NCBI RefSeq assembly: GCF_000472965.1
Contig: NZ_AXAU01000002.1
Coordinates: 62,001 to 126,000 of the forward strand
Direction of reading: 5' to 3'
DNA length: 64,000 bases
From: Bradyrhizobium murdochi
GTDB lineage: Bacteria; Pseudomonadota; Alphaproteobacteria; Rhizobiales; Xanthobacteraceae
A program made the translations under genes and the position numbers. Below are positions 17,705 through 26,430 of this stretch, one piece after another (position 1 is the first letter of the stretch; the number at the start of each line of letters is the position of its first letter). Under the pieces are notes generated by a model that was not told where the DNA came from, made no database searches, and saw only the letters and a list, made by a program, of their open reading frames with translations.

Positions 17705-18353
17705 CATACAGCCCGGCATACTTGCGCTTATCGCGATCACCTTCGGCCTGGGATTGCTGGTCTTCGTCGTCGTGACGACGACCTCATTCCTGAAGATCTC
17801 GGTCGTGCTGTTCCTCGTCCGCAACGCGCTCGGCGCCCAGCAAGTGCCTCCGAACATCGTCCTGTATGGCGCCGCGCTGATCCTCACCGTCTATATCAGC
17901 TCCCCCATCATCGAGCAGGTCTACGGGCAATTGAACGATCCTACCCTGCAGTACAGGACGTTCGATGATTGGGGCGTCGCGGTGAAGCGCGCCCAGGAGC
18001 CGGTGCGTGACTATCTAAAGCGCTTTACCAGACCGGAAGAGCGGCAATTCTTTCTTACCGCCACCGAACGCGTATGGCCGGCCGACATGCGTAATCGCGC
18101 GAGCGAGGACGACATTTCAATTCTTGCGCCTTCCTTTCTGCTCGCCGAACTCAAGCGCGCCTTCGAGATCGGATTTCTGCTCTATCTTCCATTCATCACC
18201 ATCGATCTCGTGGTCACGACCATCCTGATGGCAATGGGCATGTCGCTGGTATCGCCGACGGTGATTTCAGTTCCGTTCAAGCTGTTCCTGTTCATTGCGA
18301 TCGACGGCTGGTCGCGGCTGATGCACGGGCTCGTCCTGAGTTATGCGCAATAG
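17697..18353 (+). CDS. rhcR: T3SS export apparatus protein SctR (RhcR)
   Basis: 218 residues with four hydrophobic segments; FLKISVVLFLVRNALG and APSFLLAELKRAFEIGFLLY are strong FliP/YscR signatures. It forms the core of the export gate with SctS and SctT. ATG overlaps the end of rhcQ by eight bases. Confidence 0.97.
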   Translation: MADIQPGILALIAITFGLGLLVFVVVTTTSFLKISVVLFLVRNALGAQQVPPNIVLYGAALILTVYISSPIIEQVYGQLNDPTLQYRTFDDWGVAVKRAQEPVRDYLKRFTRPEERQFFLTATERVWPADMRNRASEDDISILAPSFLLAELKRAFEIGFLLYLPFITIDLVVTTILMAMGMSLVSPTVISVPFKLFLFIAIDGWSRLMHGLVLSYAQ

Positions 18354-18365
18354 CGGAGGACGCTC

Positions 18366-18641
18366 ATGGAAGAAGCCAGCATTCTGACGCACATGAGCAC
18401 ATCGCTCAGCCTGTTTCTCGTGCTGACGTTGCCGCCATTGCTGGCAGCGCTGGTGGCCGGGCTGATCGTCGGCATCCTGCAGGCCGCCACGCAGGTCCAG
18501 GACCAGACGCTGCCGCAGACCGTCAAGCTGCTTGTTGTCGTCGCCGTACTCGGCCTGCTTTCTCCGCTGCTTGCCGGCCCCCTGATCGATCATGCCCGGC
18601 GCCTGTTCACGGAATTTCCTGCGCTCACCACGCGTCTGTGA
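18366..18641 (+). CDS. rhcS: T3SS export apparatus protein SctS (RhcS)
   Basis: 91 residues, two membrane hairpin segments with the FliQ/YscS signature LVAGLIVGILQAATQVQDQT. Usual family length. GGAGGA lies before ATG 18366. Gate subunit wrapping the SctR-SctT pseudo-helix. Confidence 0.96.
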   Translation: MEEASILTHMSTSLSLFLVLTLPPLLAALVAGLIVGILQAATQVQDQTLPQTVKLLVVVAVLGLLSPLLAGPLIDHARRLFTEFPALTTRL

Positions 18642-18657
18642 GGGATAGTCGACCGCG

Positions 18658-19476
18658 ATGACGTCACTGCTCTCATCGGCGGATTTTCAGCAGTTCATTG
18701 ACGGCGCGTTGATGGCTTTGCTCGGCCTGGGCATCGCCGCGATGCGGACCTTGGGAATCGCCCTGGTATTCCCGGTGTTCACCAGGGCCGAGCTCGGCGG
18801 CGTCATCCGGTCGGGCTTTGCGCTCGCCCTGGGCCTTCCCGTAATGTGGCACGTGACCGACAGCATCGGCGCGCTGGGGCCGCACCAGAACGCCCAACTT
18901 GTTTTGATCGCGATGAAGGAATTGATGGTGGGCGGGCTCATCGGCTTCATGTTCGGCGTGCCGTTCTGGGCCGTCCAGGCGGTGGGCGAGTTGGTCGACG
19001 AGCAGCGTGGTGTGACCAACGAGGAGGCGTTCGATCCTGCAACGCGGTCGCAAGCGTCGTCGCTGAGCCTGTTTCTCGGCATCAGCGCGATCGCCGTCTT
19101 CGTCGCCGCGGATGGCCTGCGCATTGTGGCCGGCACTCTCTACGACAGCTACGCGATCTGGCCAGTGACGAGCTTTACGCCCAGGCTCACGCTCGACAAC
19201 GCCCTTTCGATTGCCAAGGCCCTCGATCACATCCTCGGCTACGCGCTGCTGGTCGGCGGCCCGGTCATCGCACTGTTCCTGCTGCTCGATCTGTCGGTGA
19301 TGCTGATCGGCCGCTCCGCCCCACAACTGAACGCATACGACCTACCGCCAACCCTGAAGAACGTGGTGTTCGTGGTCTTCATCGGCATCTACGCGACATA
19401 TCTCATGAACTATATGCGGGACGAGCTGGCAGGCACGCACGGCGTCAAGAGTCAACTCGAGCGGTTCCTGCAATGA
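18658..19476 (+). CDS. rhcT: T3SS export apparatus protein SctT (RhcT)
   Basis: 272 residues with six or more membrane segments; FliR/YscT family features include GLGIAAMRTLGIALVFPVF and VGELVDEQRGVTNEEAFDP. Completes the SctR-S-T core. Its stop overlaps the rhcU start (ATGA). Confidence 0.96.
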   Translation: MTSLLSSADFQQFIDGALMALLGLGIAAMRTLGIALVFPVFTRAELGGVIRSGFALALGLPVMWHVTDSIGALGPHQNAQLVLIAMKELMVGGLIGFMFGVPFWAVQAVGELVDEQRGVTNEEAFDPATRSQASSLSLFLGISAIAVFVAADGLRIVAGTLYDSYAIWPVTSFTPRLTLDNALSIAKALDHILGYALLVGGPVIALFLLLDLSVMLIGRSAPQLNAYDLPPTLKNVVFVVFIGIYATYLMNYMRDELAGTHGVKSQLERFLQ

Positions 19477-20513
19477 GCGATGCCAGTGAGCAAAAATCGC
19501 TCCCGCCTTCGACGAAGAAGCTTCAGGACGCGCGCAAGAAGGGACAGATATCTCACAGCCACGATTTTGTCAGCGCGGTCGGCGCGGTGGCGGCGATCGC
19601 GTATCTGTGGGCGTTCTCGGCGAGTATCGTTGGCCTTTGGCGGGACGCCCTGCTGCTCGCCGTTGGTATGCAAAACGAACCGTTTCAGGTAGCCCTGCCG
19701 CAACTGGGCGCGGCGCTGATCGCTTTGTGCTGGCGAACGGTTGTGCCGCTGCTGACGGTCGCTGTCGCGGCTGCAATACTTGCCAACCTCATCATTAATC
19801 GCGGCCTTCTGTTCTCGCTGACGCCGATGACCCCGGATCTGGAACACATCAATCCGTTCACCGGATTCAAACGCATCTTCGCTCTCAGGAACTGGATTGA
19901 GCTTGCCAAGACCGTCGTTAAGGGCGTTCTGCTCGGATCCACCTTCGTCATCGTGTTGGCAGGCACGCTGAACACGCTAGTCCGGCTGCCGATCTGCGGC
20001 GAAGGCTGCATCGGCTTCGTTTTCGGCAGCATGGCGCAGTTGCTGCTCGGCATCGGCATTGCCTTCCTCCTGACAACCGGCTTGATTGACATTCTGCTTC
20101 AGCGCTGGCTGTTCCTGCGCGAGATGCGCATGACGATCACGGAAAGCAAGCGCGAGCTGCAGGATCAGGAGGGCAATCCGCTGGTGCGCAGTGCGCGCCG
20201 GCGCCAACGCGAGCAGCAGGCCCAGGAACCCGCGATCGGTCCGCGTCATGCCACGCTGTTCGTGCGCGGCGATGGCGTGGTGATCGGCCTTCGCTATATC
20301 AGGGGCGAAACATCGGTGCCTATCGTGGTTTGCCGCGCGAGAGGCGCTGCCGTTCGATCGCTTCTGGATATTGCGACCTCTGCCAACATTCCCGTGGTCC
20401 CGGAAGCGGCACTCGCGCGCAGCCTGCGGCGCAAGCCGCGGCTTGGCAGCGCCATCGCAAATCAGCAGTTCGAACGCGTGGCCCGCGTGATGCTGGCCGC
20501 CGGCCTTGTCTAA
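19473..20513 (+). CDS. rhcU: T3SS switch protein SctU (RhcU) without the usual NPTH cleavage motif
   Basis: 346 residues: four membrane segments to about 215, then the cytoplasmic FlhB/YscU domain. The linker KRELQDQEGNPLVRSARRRQ is typical. At the place of the conserved self-cleavage motif Asn-Pro-Thr-His the sequence reads GPRH (AIGPRHATLFVRGDG, bases around 20235-20280), so the Asn that cyclises and the Thr are both changed while Pro and His remain. In family members NPTH cleavage sets the switch from early to late substrates; here autocleavage is not expected. All flanking family features are intact, so this is not a reading error of frame. Last gene of the operon. Confidence 0.95.
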   Translation: MSDASEQKSLPPSTKKLQDARKKGQISHSHDFVSAVGAVAAIAYLWAFSASIVGLWRDALLLAVGMQNEPFQVALPQLGAALIALCWRTVVPLLTVAVAAAILANLIINRGLLFSLTPMTPDLEHINPFTGFKRIFALRNWIELAKTVVKGVLLGSTFVIVLAGTLNTLVRLPICGEGCIGFVFGSMAQLLLGIGIAFLLTTGLIDILLQRWLFLREMRMTITESKRELQDQEGNPLVRSARRRQREQQAQEPAIGPRHATLFVRGDGVVIGLRYIRGETSVPIVVCRARGAAVRSLLDIATSANIPVVPEAALARSLRRKPRLGSAIANQQFERVARVMLAAGLV

Positions 20514-20545
20514 GGCGTGAACGAACTCACAAATTCATAGACGTT

Positions 20546-20613
20546 GGCGGACGTCCGCCTTGGTGCGCACTACGGACTCAAGTCGGACATCGCGCCTGGT
20601 CCGAAAAGGACCA
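20546..20613 (+). terminator. Two small hairpins after rhcU
   Basis: GGCGGACGTCCGCC at 20546-20559 is a perfect palindrome, and TGGTCC/GGACCA with a five-base loop follows at 20597-20613. They lie between convergent rhcU and the TonB-like gene. No U-tract follows, so a termination role is only a guess. Confidence 0.3.
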
Positions 20614-20651
20614 CTAGCGGACAACGCTCAATCATGCGGGGCGCGCCTTAC

Positions 20652-21089
20652 TCAGTTCGCACCGCGCCCTAATTGCGCGGATTGAGCTTGGCGCAACTGG
20701 CAAGCGCTTGGAATCCCATCCCTACGATGAAGGGGATTCAACACGAGCGGTAGGCCGAAGCTGCTCTTTGAAACTCCTGCGGGGCGAGGAGGAAATGGCT
20801 GGGCGCGTTGAACAGTCATGACTGCCGCTCTGTCAAAATCGGGCAATCCGCTGCTCTTGACGACGCGAACGAAAGTCAATGCCCCATCCTTATCAAAATT
20901 GAATCTGACTAAAGCCGTTCGTACCCGGCAATCAGTGTCTGCCCGGTATGGGTAGACTTTGCTTATGTCCAACCTTCGCACAAGCTCCGCCACGTAATCA
21001 GCAGGCAGAGTTTGTTTTCTCGCTGCAACCACGTCAGTACATTGAAGCCAAACAAAAGCAATCGCCAAAACAGTACCGATAATGCGCAT
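20652..21089 (-). CDS. Small periplasmic TonB-C-terminal-domain protein
   Basis: 145 residues; ATG 21089 is preceded by AAGGGC. Residues 1-23 look like a signal peptide (IIGTVLAIAFVWLQCTDVVA). The rest resembles the TonB C-terminal fold (VRTALVRFNFDKDGALTFVR, SSGLPDFDRAAVMTVQRAQP with FPPRP). It lacks the membrane anchor and Pro-rich arm of true TonB, so it is one of the soluble TonB-like proteins common in rhizobia. Role unknown. Convergent to the T3SS operon and not part of it. Confidence 0.7.
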   Translation of the reverse strand: MRIIGTVLAIAFVWLQCTDVVAARKQTLPADYVAELVRRLDISKVYPYRADTDCRVRTALVRFNFDKDGALTFVRVVKSSGLPDFDRAAVMTVQRAQPFPPRPAGVSKSSFGLPLVLNPLHRRDGIPSACQLRQAQSAQLGRGAN

Positions 21090-21302
21090 CAATCAAGCCC
21101 TTAGTCCCTGGTACATACAATCAGAGATTGCCGAGAGAGGCAAGAGAACAAGTACGGCCTATCGACTTTACTCAGATCGAGAGGGTTGACGCTGGACAAT
21201 TGTCGGCACGAGAGGTCTGCTTTGAAGAGGCGAAATCCTGTCCGGCTGATCAAATGTCTCCTATTTCATCGAGAGCGGACTGGTCAGCATGATTGGCACG
21301 TC

Positions 21303-22877
21303 TCATTTCCCGATAGCCTCGTTGACACGATTTTCAATATTTTTGCCCTTCTCGCTTGGCCCGTCGTGCCCTCTGTTGCCAAGCTCAGGGGCCCGGGCCT
21401 TTTGTGCTTTTGGCACCGCCTCGATCAACAGCGCGAGCGCTTTGCTGAAGCCTGAAGCGGCGTAAGATTGGCCCCGATAGTGCCCGAGACGCACGACGAC
21501 GAGATCGTGCGAGGGAATGATCAGCGTGGTTTGCCCGCCAGCGCCCGCCATGTAGTAGGCATCGCGCGGGACTGGATATTGCCCATCGCCGTTGAGCCAG
21601 AAAAAAGCTCCATAGATCGGCCGATTGTCTGCGGCCCAGGCGGGCGCAGGCGTGCTGACGAATGTGGTGTAGCCCTCTGGGAGAATGCGCTCACCGTTCC
21701 AAACGCCCTCCTGAAGATAGAGATTGCCAAGCCGCGCCCAATCGCGCCCGGAGCCAACCCCATAACCTTGCCCTAGAAAATTTCCGAACGGATCAGTTTC
21801 GATCACCATGGTACGGATGCCGAGCTTGTCGAACAGCGCCCGCTGAGGAAATGAGAGATATTCGTCGCCGCGTTTTTCGACAGCGAGCCGGATCAGATAG
21901 TTGATCAGGACCGGATCGGTGTTGCGATAGCGTCCGACCGTGTTGGGAGGCCATTGCAATGGCCGTGTCGCCGCGTAGTGAAAGGAATCGATGCCGCCGG
22001 TATAAAGATAGACGTGATCCGGGTAAGGCCCCGTTGGGTTATAATCCGGGTCTAGGGGCGCCCTGATCCGAAGCCCGCTCGACATGTGAAGGAGATCCGC
22101 AATGCGTATTTTGGCGCGCGGGTCGCCTGGTGTTTGCCATTCGGGAATCGGTGCCGGCTGGTCCAAATCATAGACGCCGTCTTTGACCAGAATGCCAAAG
22201 AGCGCTGCCGTGACGCTCTTGCCCATGGACCAGCTTTCGAGCGGTGTCTGCGCCGTAACACCTTGCGCGTAGCGCTCGGCAATGAGGCGGCCTTTCCACG
22301 TCACAACGAACGCTGCGGTCAACCCTTCGGCCGGCTGGAACGCGGCATTCACGGCAGCTTTGAGTTTGTCGGCGTCGATCTCTGTCGGCAGCGGCTCCTG
22401 CGGCAGCATGTCGCCCATGGGCCACATTTGGGTCGCAGGATCGGGCAATCGGCTCTTGACGGCGACCGGCTTGAAATTGATGGCGCTCTCGCCGATCGGG
22501 AACGTGACGCAACCCTGGCTCCCGAGATGTTTGGCCGTCCGCGTCACGCCGCTAGGGAGCGTGACGTGGACCGCCTTGTTGGCGCGATCGATGACCGGCT
22601 TGCCGAGCTTCGCGCGCTGTCCGTAGGGCGCCGTGAAAAACCCAACATTGCCGGCCGCGAAATCGGGCGCTAGGCCGGTCATGAATACAGCGGAGCACAT
22701 GACCTTCACATATCCGGCGGCATGATGCGTCAAGGGGTCGCCTGGCGGCGGCACATAGGGCGTATCGAGTTCGAATGATTTCGCGCGGGCGATGAGCGCG
22801 TCTTTGGTGGGAGCCTGCGCAGCCGCCGCCGTACCGGTGAGAGTCACAAGAATCGTCACCAGAAGACCCTTATTCAT
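21303..22877 (-). CDS. Exported serine hydrolase of the class C beta-lactamase family
   Basis: 524 residues from ATG 22877 (GGGAG upstream); residues 1-22 are a signal peptide. The catalytic SxxK is in ESWSMGKSVTAALFG (Ser and Lys of SMGK), the second motif is YRN (VGRYRNTDP), and MAGAGGQ takes the place of the third. An extended N-terminal region of about 170 residues precedes the catalytic domain. Such enzymes act as esterases, D-aminopeptidases or amide hydrolases rather than true beta-lactamases; the substrate is unknown. Stands alone between the T3SS blocks. Confidence 0.85.
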   Translation of the reverse strand: MNKGLLVTILVTLTGTAAAAQAPTKDALIARAKSFELDTPYVPPPGDPLTHHAAGYVKVMCSAVFMTGLAPDFAAGNVGFFTAPYGQRAKLGKPVIDRANKAVHVTLPSGVTRTAKHLGSQGCVTFPIGESAINFKPVAVKSRLPDPATQMWPMGDMLPQEPLPTEIDADKLKAAVNAAFQPAEGLTAAFVVTWKGRLIAERYAQGVTAQTPLESWSMGKSVTAALFGILVKDGVYDLDQPAPIPEWQTPGDPRAKIRIADLLHMSSGLRIRAPLDPDYNPTGPYPDHVYLYTGGIDSFHYAATRPLQWPPNTVGRYRNTDPVLINYLIRLAVEKRGDEYLSFPQRALFDKLGIRTMVIETDPFGNFLGQGYGVGSGRDWARLGNLYLQEGVWNGERILPEGYTTFVSTPAPAWAADNRPIYGAFFWLNGDGQYPVPRDAYYMAGAGGQTTLIIPSHDLVVVRLGHYRGQSYAASGFSKALALLIEAVPKAQKARAPELGNRGHDGPSEKGKNIENRVNEAIGK

Positions 22878-23032
22878 GATCGCTCCCGCGAAAACGAACA
22901 ATAATCGTTTGGTTCATTGCTGCGCACGTAACACATCAAGATGCCCTAACGCGCATCCGAGTGAGAGTATAGACCAGCACTCGCGGCGCAGGATATCAGA
23001 TCCGCGGCACAACTGCTCGGCCGTAGACTACG

Positions 23033-23737
23033 CTACTGGGCGGGCGCGCCGCCTGCGCCACCGGCAGGCGTCGCCGGGTTGGAAGGGGGAACGTTGACGA
23101 GAACGGCACCACGTCCGGCTGTCTGTGGGGTGAGAACTGAATTGCCGCTAAACGTGCGATGGCGCGTCACCGGAATAGCCGCGCGCTCGCCATCGGACGG
23201 AGGCACCGCGGAACTCTCCAGCAGATCCTTCGGGTCGTTGACCGTGGCGGCGAGATTCGAAAGATTCGAGCAGCCGAGCGTCGGCTCGAAATGATTTTCA
23301 TTCGGCGACGCCGTGATCTCCAGCGATGGACATACCGGCGCAAGTGCTGTGTAGCGCACGGCAACGACGCGGATCGCGAAGCGAAAGCGCTCGTCGGCCG
23401 GCTCGTTGACTTCCTTTACCTTGAAGGGCGTGACGCCCATGCGGATGGTGCTTCGCCTAACCGCGTAGCGTGCGCGCGGATCGATCCCGATGACGTGCAC
23501 ATGGATGGCATCGAGCCGGCCAGAGCTGGCAGTGTATATGAAGTCTTCCAGACGGCGCTGGTCTGCCGATGTCAGCGCACCACGTGAGCCGCTGGAGAGC
23601 AGAAGGATATGCGGCGCGGGCTCGACCAGGGCGGCTGGCGGCGTCTCGACATAGGCATGACAGGCCGAAAGCAGCGGCGCGAACAGGCCGACGGCCAGGA
23701 ACATCATGGTCGTGCGCATCCGGATTCCCCTCGTCAT
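23033..23737 (-). CDS. CpaD-like lipoprotein paired with RhcC2 (Y4xK-like)
   Basis: 234 residues; the lipobox LLSAC ends the signal at residues 21-26. The C-terminal half holds the CpaD signature: CPSLEI, then FEPTLGCSNLSNLAATVNDP with DL. CpaD partners the CpaC secretin in Tad pili. In NGR234 a lipoprotein gene (y4xK) follows rhcC2 (y4xJ) in the same way, so here it probably serves as outer-membrane partner of the T3SS secretin. Start overlaps the secretin stop (ATGA). Confidence 0.75.
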   Translation of the reverse strand: MTRGIRMRTTMMFLAVGLFAPLLSACHAYVETPPAALVEPAPHILLLSSGSRGALTSADQRRLEDFIYTASSGRLDAIHVHVIGIDPRARYAVRRSTIRMGVTPFKVKEVNEPADERFRFAIRVVAVRYTALAPVCPSLEITASPNENHFEPTLGCSNLSNLAATVNDPKDLLESSAVPPSDGERAAIPVTRHRTFSGNSVLTPQTAGRGAVLVNVPPSNPATPAGGAGGAPAQ

Positions 23738-25182
23738 TCGAGAATAAAGCCATCTTGGAGCGGTCGCGTAACTTTCGCCTTCGGCGCCTGACGTCCCGGC
23801 GGCGGTGACCCAACCCTGTTCAGCAAAACGCGATCGACGTCGGAGGGTGGCGCGACACGGTCGGTCGGCGCCTGGACGCGTGTCGCACTGATAGCGGGCC
23901 GCACGATGTAAGGCGTGACGATGATGACGAGTTCGGTTTCGTCCTTCTGGAAGTTGCTCGAGCGGAATAGCGCGCCGAGCACCGGGATATCGCCTAGCCA
24001 GGGAAACGCCGAGATGTTGGTGCTGAAGCCCTTGCGGATTAGGCCGCCGATCGCAAAGCTTTGTCCGCTCGCGAGTTCAACGACCGTATCGGCACGCCGC
24101 GTCGCAAGGGCTGGAATGGTAAAGCCATTGATCTGAACCTGACCGTGACTCGAAATGTCACTGACTTCGGGCTTGACTCGAACGCTGATCATTTCGCCGG
24201 CAAGGACGGTTGGGATGAATTCAAGGCTGACGCCGAAACGCTTGAATTCGACGCTGAAGCGATCCAGCCCCTGGGCGACCGGTATCGGAAACTCGCCGCC
24301 CGCTAGAAAGCTTGCAGGCTCGCCGGAGACCGCGGTGAGGTTCGGTTCCGCCAGAATGGAGACCAGACCCTCGGCTGCGAGCGCGTCAAGCACAGCGGAG
24401 ATGTTCGTACCTCCAGCGCTAAATCCGACAAAGGCAGAGCCGGCTCCCGTTGGCGATCGGACAAGTTGTCCCGTCGGACCAACGGCAGTTCGGCCATTCA
24501 CGAGACCGAAGCGGAAACCTCCCGTCTCGGCCGTCGCGTTGAGATTGAAACCGAACTCCTTGGCGGCGTTTCTGGCCACTTCCGCGACCCGTACCTGGAG
24601 ATTAACCTGCAAAGCGCCAGCCACACGCAGCTTGTTGGTGATGATGGCCCCCTGTCCCAGGAATTGCGCTGTGATCGATTTTGCGCTTTCCGCAACATCG
24701 GCACTGGGCACGGTGCCGCTCAACACCGCACCGTTCGGCGTGTAGGACACCTGGATCGCATAATCGCCGACCTCGTTGCGGAGCATTTCGCGCAGGTCCT
24801 TGATCGGCTGGGTAACGACAACTTCGTACTCGGCGATCGCCTGCTGGTTGTCGTCGAGCGCGAAGAAGCTCGTTCGACCGGGCTTCTTCCCGAAGATAAA
24901 GGCCGCGTCGTTGGAAGGTGTCTGGATATCGGCAATGGCGGGATCGGCGACAAAGATCGTCTTCGCCGGCTGCGATAGCCGTATGGTCTGGCCGCGCGCC
25001 ACATCCAGACGAATTTGGCCACGATCGGCCGCACCGGTCGTCGTATCCTGCATCGCCGCCTTGCGCAAAGGAACCATACGCACGGACGGCTGTTCAGCCG
25101 CCAACACGTTACTGCCGGAAGCGCCAACGAGAACGCACAGCAACAATATCCAGGGTCTTGTTGGTTGAAGCTTCAACGGCAC
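23734..25182 (-). CDS. rhcC2: T3SS secretin barrel protein RhcC2 (CpaC-type secretin)
   Basis: 482 residues from GTG 25182, with a signal peptide (residues 8-29). Residues about 55-130 carry the Tad/CpaC N-domain (RGQTIRLSQPAKTIFVADP), about 130-200 a BON-like domain, and about 215-420 the secretin core (VSGEPASFLAGGEFPIPV, GVSLEFIPTVL, GDIPVLGALFRS). The C-terminal 60 residues are Pro-rich. Together with RhcC1 it would make the outer-membrane ring. Its neighbours (CpaD-like lipoprotein, TtsI-like regulator) reproduce the y4xI-y4xJ-y4xK order of NGR234. A Tad pilus secretin is the alternative, but no other tad genes are present. Confidence 0.8.
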   Translation of the reverse strand: MPLKLQPTRPWILLLCVLVGASGSNVLAAEQPSVRMVPLRKAAMQDTTTGAADRGQIRLDVARGQTIRLSQPAKTIFVADPAIADIQTPSNDAAFIFGKKPGRTSFFALDDNQQAIAEYEVVVTQPIKDLREMLRNEVGDYAIQVSYTPNGAVLSGTVPSADVAESAKSITAQFLGQGAIITNKLRVAGALQVNLQVRVAEVARNAAKEFGFNLNATAETGGFRFGLVNGRTAVGPTGQLVRSPTGAGSAFVGFSAGGTNISAVLDALAAEGLVSILAEPNLTAVSGEPASFLAGGEFPIPVAQGLDRFSVEFKRFGVSLEFIPTVLAGEMISVRVKPEVSDISSHGQVQINGFTIPALATRRADTVVELASGQSFAIGGLIRKGFSTNISAFPWLGDIPVLGALFRSSNFQKDETELVIIVTPYIVRPAISATRVQAPTDRVAPPSDVDRVLLNRVGSPPPGRQAPKAKVTRPLQDGFILE

Positions 25183-25203
25183 TTGTCGCCGGCCTTTTCG
25201 GAA

Positions 25204-25464
25204 TTACGCAGTACAGGGCATCGTGAGGTCGACTTTGAATCCTGGTGCTCGGTTGAGCTTCAGGCGCACTCTCCAAGATCCCGACTGAGTGAAGTGCGTG
25301 GAGCTTCGGATTGCCTGGCTTATTCTATTCACCTGCTGCAGCGCGGTCAGCACACGACGCGCATCAGACGTTGCAAATGAAACAACATGTGGTCGGTACG
25401 ACACACTTACATCAAGCCGCCTCTTTGATGCCACGCTCGTGTCATCGAAGTGAATCGTTACCAT
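25204..25464 (-). CDS. Hypothetical protein coupled to the TtsI-like gene
   Basis: 86 residues from ATG 25464, only a few bases after the regulator stop, so translation may be coupled. Short beta-rich N-terminus (VTIHFDDTSV) and a basic middle; no signal peptide, motif or family recognised. It fills the gap between ttsI and rhcC2 on the same strand. A longer frame from 25506 overlapping the regulator is less likely. Confidence 0.4.
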   Translation of the reverse strand: MVTIHFDDTSVASKRRLDVSVSYRPHVVSFATSDARRVLTALQQVNRISQAIRSSTHFTQSGSWRVRLKLNRAPGFKVDLTMPCTA

Positions 25465-25468
25465 CACA

Positions 25469-26203
25469 TCAGGCTCGGGAAACTTCCGAGCTCTTGCCGC
25501 CTGCATGCGTCGCGTCGGAAACGGCGGGCCGTGAGAGTTCGAGAATGTAACCGATGCCGCGGTCCGTTCTGATCGAAACCGTTGCTCCCGATTTCGAAAG
25601 GTGCGTCCTCAGCCGGTAGATGCCGACTTCCAGCGCATTGGAAGAAACCTCATTGTCATAGCTGAACAGGCTCTCTTCCAGAGCGGCCTTTGGAACCACG
25701 CGTCCGAACCTGCGCATCAACACCTCAAGCAGGCAGATCTCGCGCCGCGGCACCTTGACCGAGACGCCGTTGATCCACACTTGCCGTCCGGCAGGATCGA
25801 ATTCGACATTGCCCGCGCGCATCACTGGTCCAAACGCGGTGGAGGGTCGCCGCAACACGGCGCGCAACCGCGCGATCAGCTCATCCATGTTGACCGGCTT
25901 GAGGATGTAGTCGTCGGCGCCCCCGTTCAGGCCTTCGACACGATCGTCGACGCTGTCCATTTCCGCCGTCAAGATCAGCGCAGGCACCGGCCATCCCGAC
26001 CGCCGCCGGTGGCGAAGCCAATGGAGTCCATCGCCGTCCGGCAGTTTGCGATCCAGAAGGATCGCGTCATAGGTCACCACTGCGACGGATTCCGACGCGT
26101 CCTCCAAAGTGCCGACCGAATCCGCAGTGAAGCCGTGCAGTTTCAGGATATCGGAGATGACAGCGGCGACCTTCGGCTCGTCCTCGACCAGGAGCACCCG
26201 CAT
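25469..26203 (-). CDS. ttsI: TtsI-like OmpR-family response regulator
   Basis: 244 residues from ATG 26203, which has GGGAGG seven bases upstream; a longer frame to 26338 lacks support. Receiver domain residues 1-120: acidic pair E7/D8, phospho-acceptor D51 (AILLDRKLPDGDG), T79 and K102, all intact. Winged-helix DNA-binding domain about 130-230 (VPRREICLLEVLMRRFGRVV, YRLRTHLSKSG, DRGIGYIL). Position before rhcC2 and the lipoprotein gene matches ttsI (y4xI), the activator that binds tts boxes. As I recall, the characterised TtsI lacks the normal phospho-Asp; here it is present, so phosphorylation control is possible. Calling it TtsI rests on context. Confidence 0.7.
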   Translation of the reverse strand: MRVLLVEDEPKVAAVISDILKLHGFTADSVGTLEDASESVAVVTYDAILLDRKLPDGDGLHWLRHRRRSGWPVPALILTAEMDSVDDRVEGLNGGADDYILKPVNMDELIARLRAVLRRPSTAFGPVMRAGNVEFDPAGRQVWINGVSVKVPRREICLLEVLMRRFGRVVPKAALEESLFSYDNEVSSNALEVGIYRLRTHLSKSGATVSIRTDRGIGYILELSRPAVSDATHAGGKSSEVSRA

Positions 26204-26430
26204 CCATTGCCCTCCCAAGGCGACCGCCGCGCCGGCCTCAACCGTTTCGACAAGCGAGCACGCAGCCGTAACCGAACGGGCATCGTTTGGAAGGCGATGC
26301 GGCTGTTGCTTGTGAGGCCGCTTCGCGAACGTGCGCATTCAGCATTTCAGGTGCGTTGAACCTCTTTTGAATGACGTCCTAATGAAGACACCGCGGCGAA
26401 ATCCGTTCGCATGCTTGTAGCGGGTACCTG

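Noticed and set aside
23033..25182. A Tad pilus locus
   Set aside because: Only CpaC- and CpaD-like genes are present, without ATPase, pilin or platform genes, and the neighbours fit the T3SS.
26204..26430. Possible nod box before the TtsI-like gene
   Set aside because: No repeated ATC-N9-GAT units could be seen.
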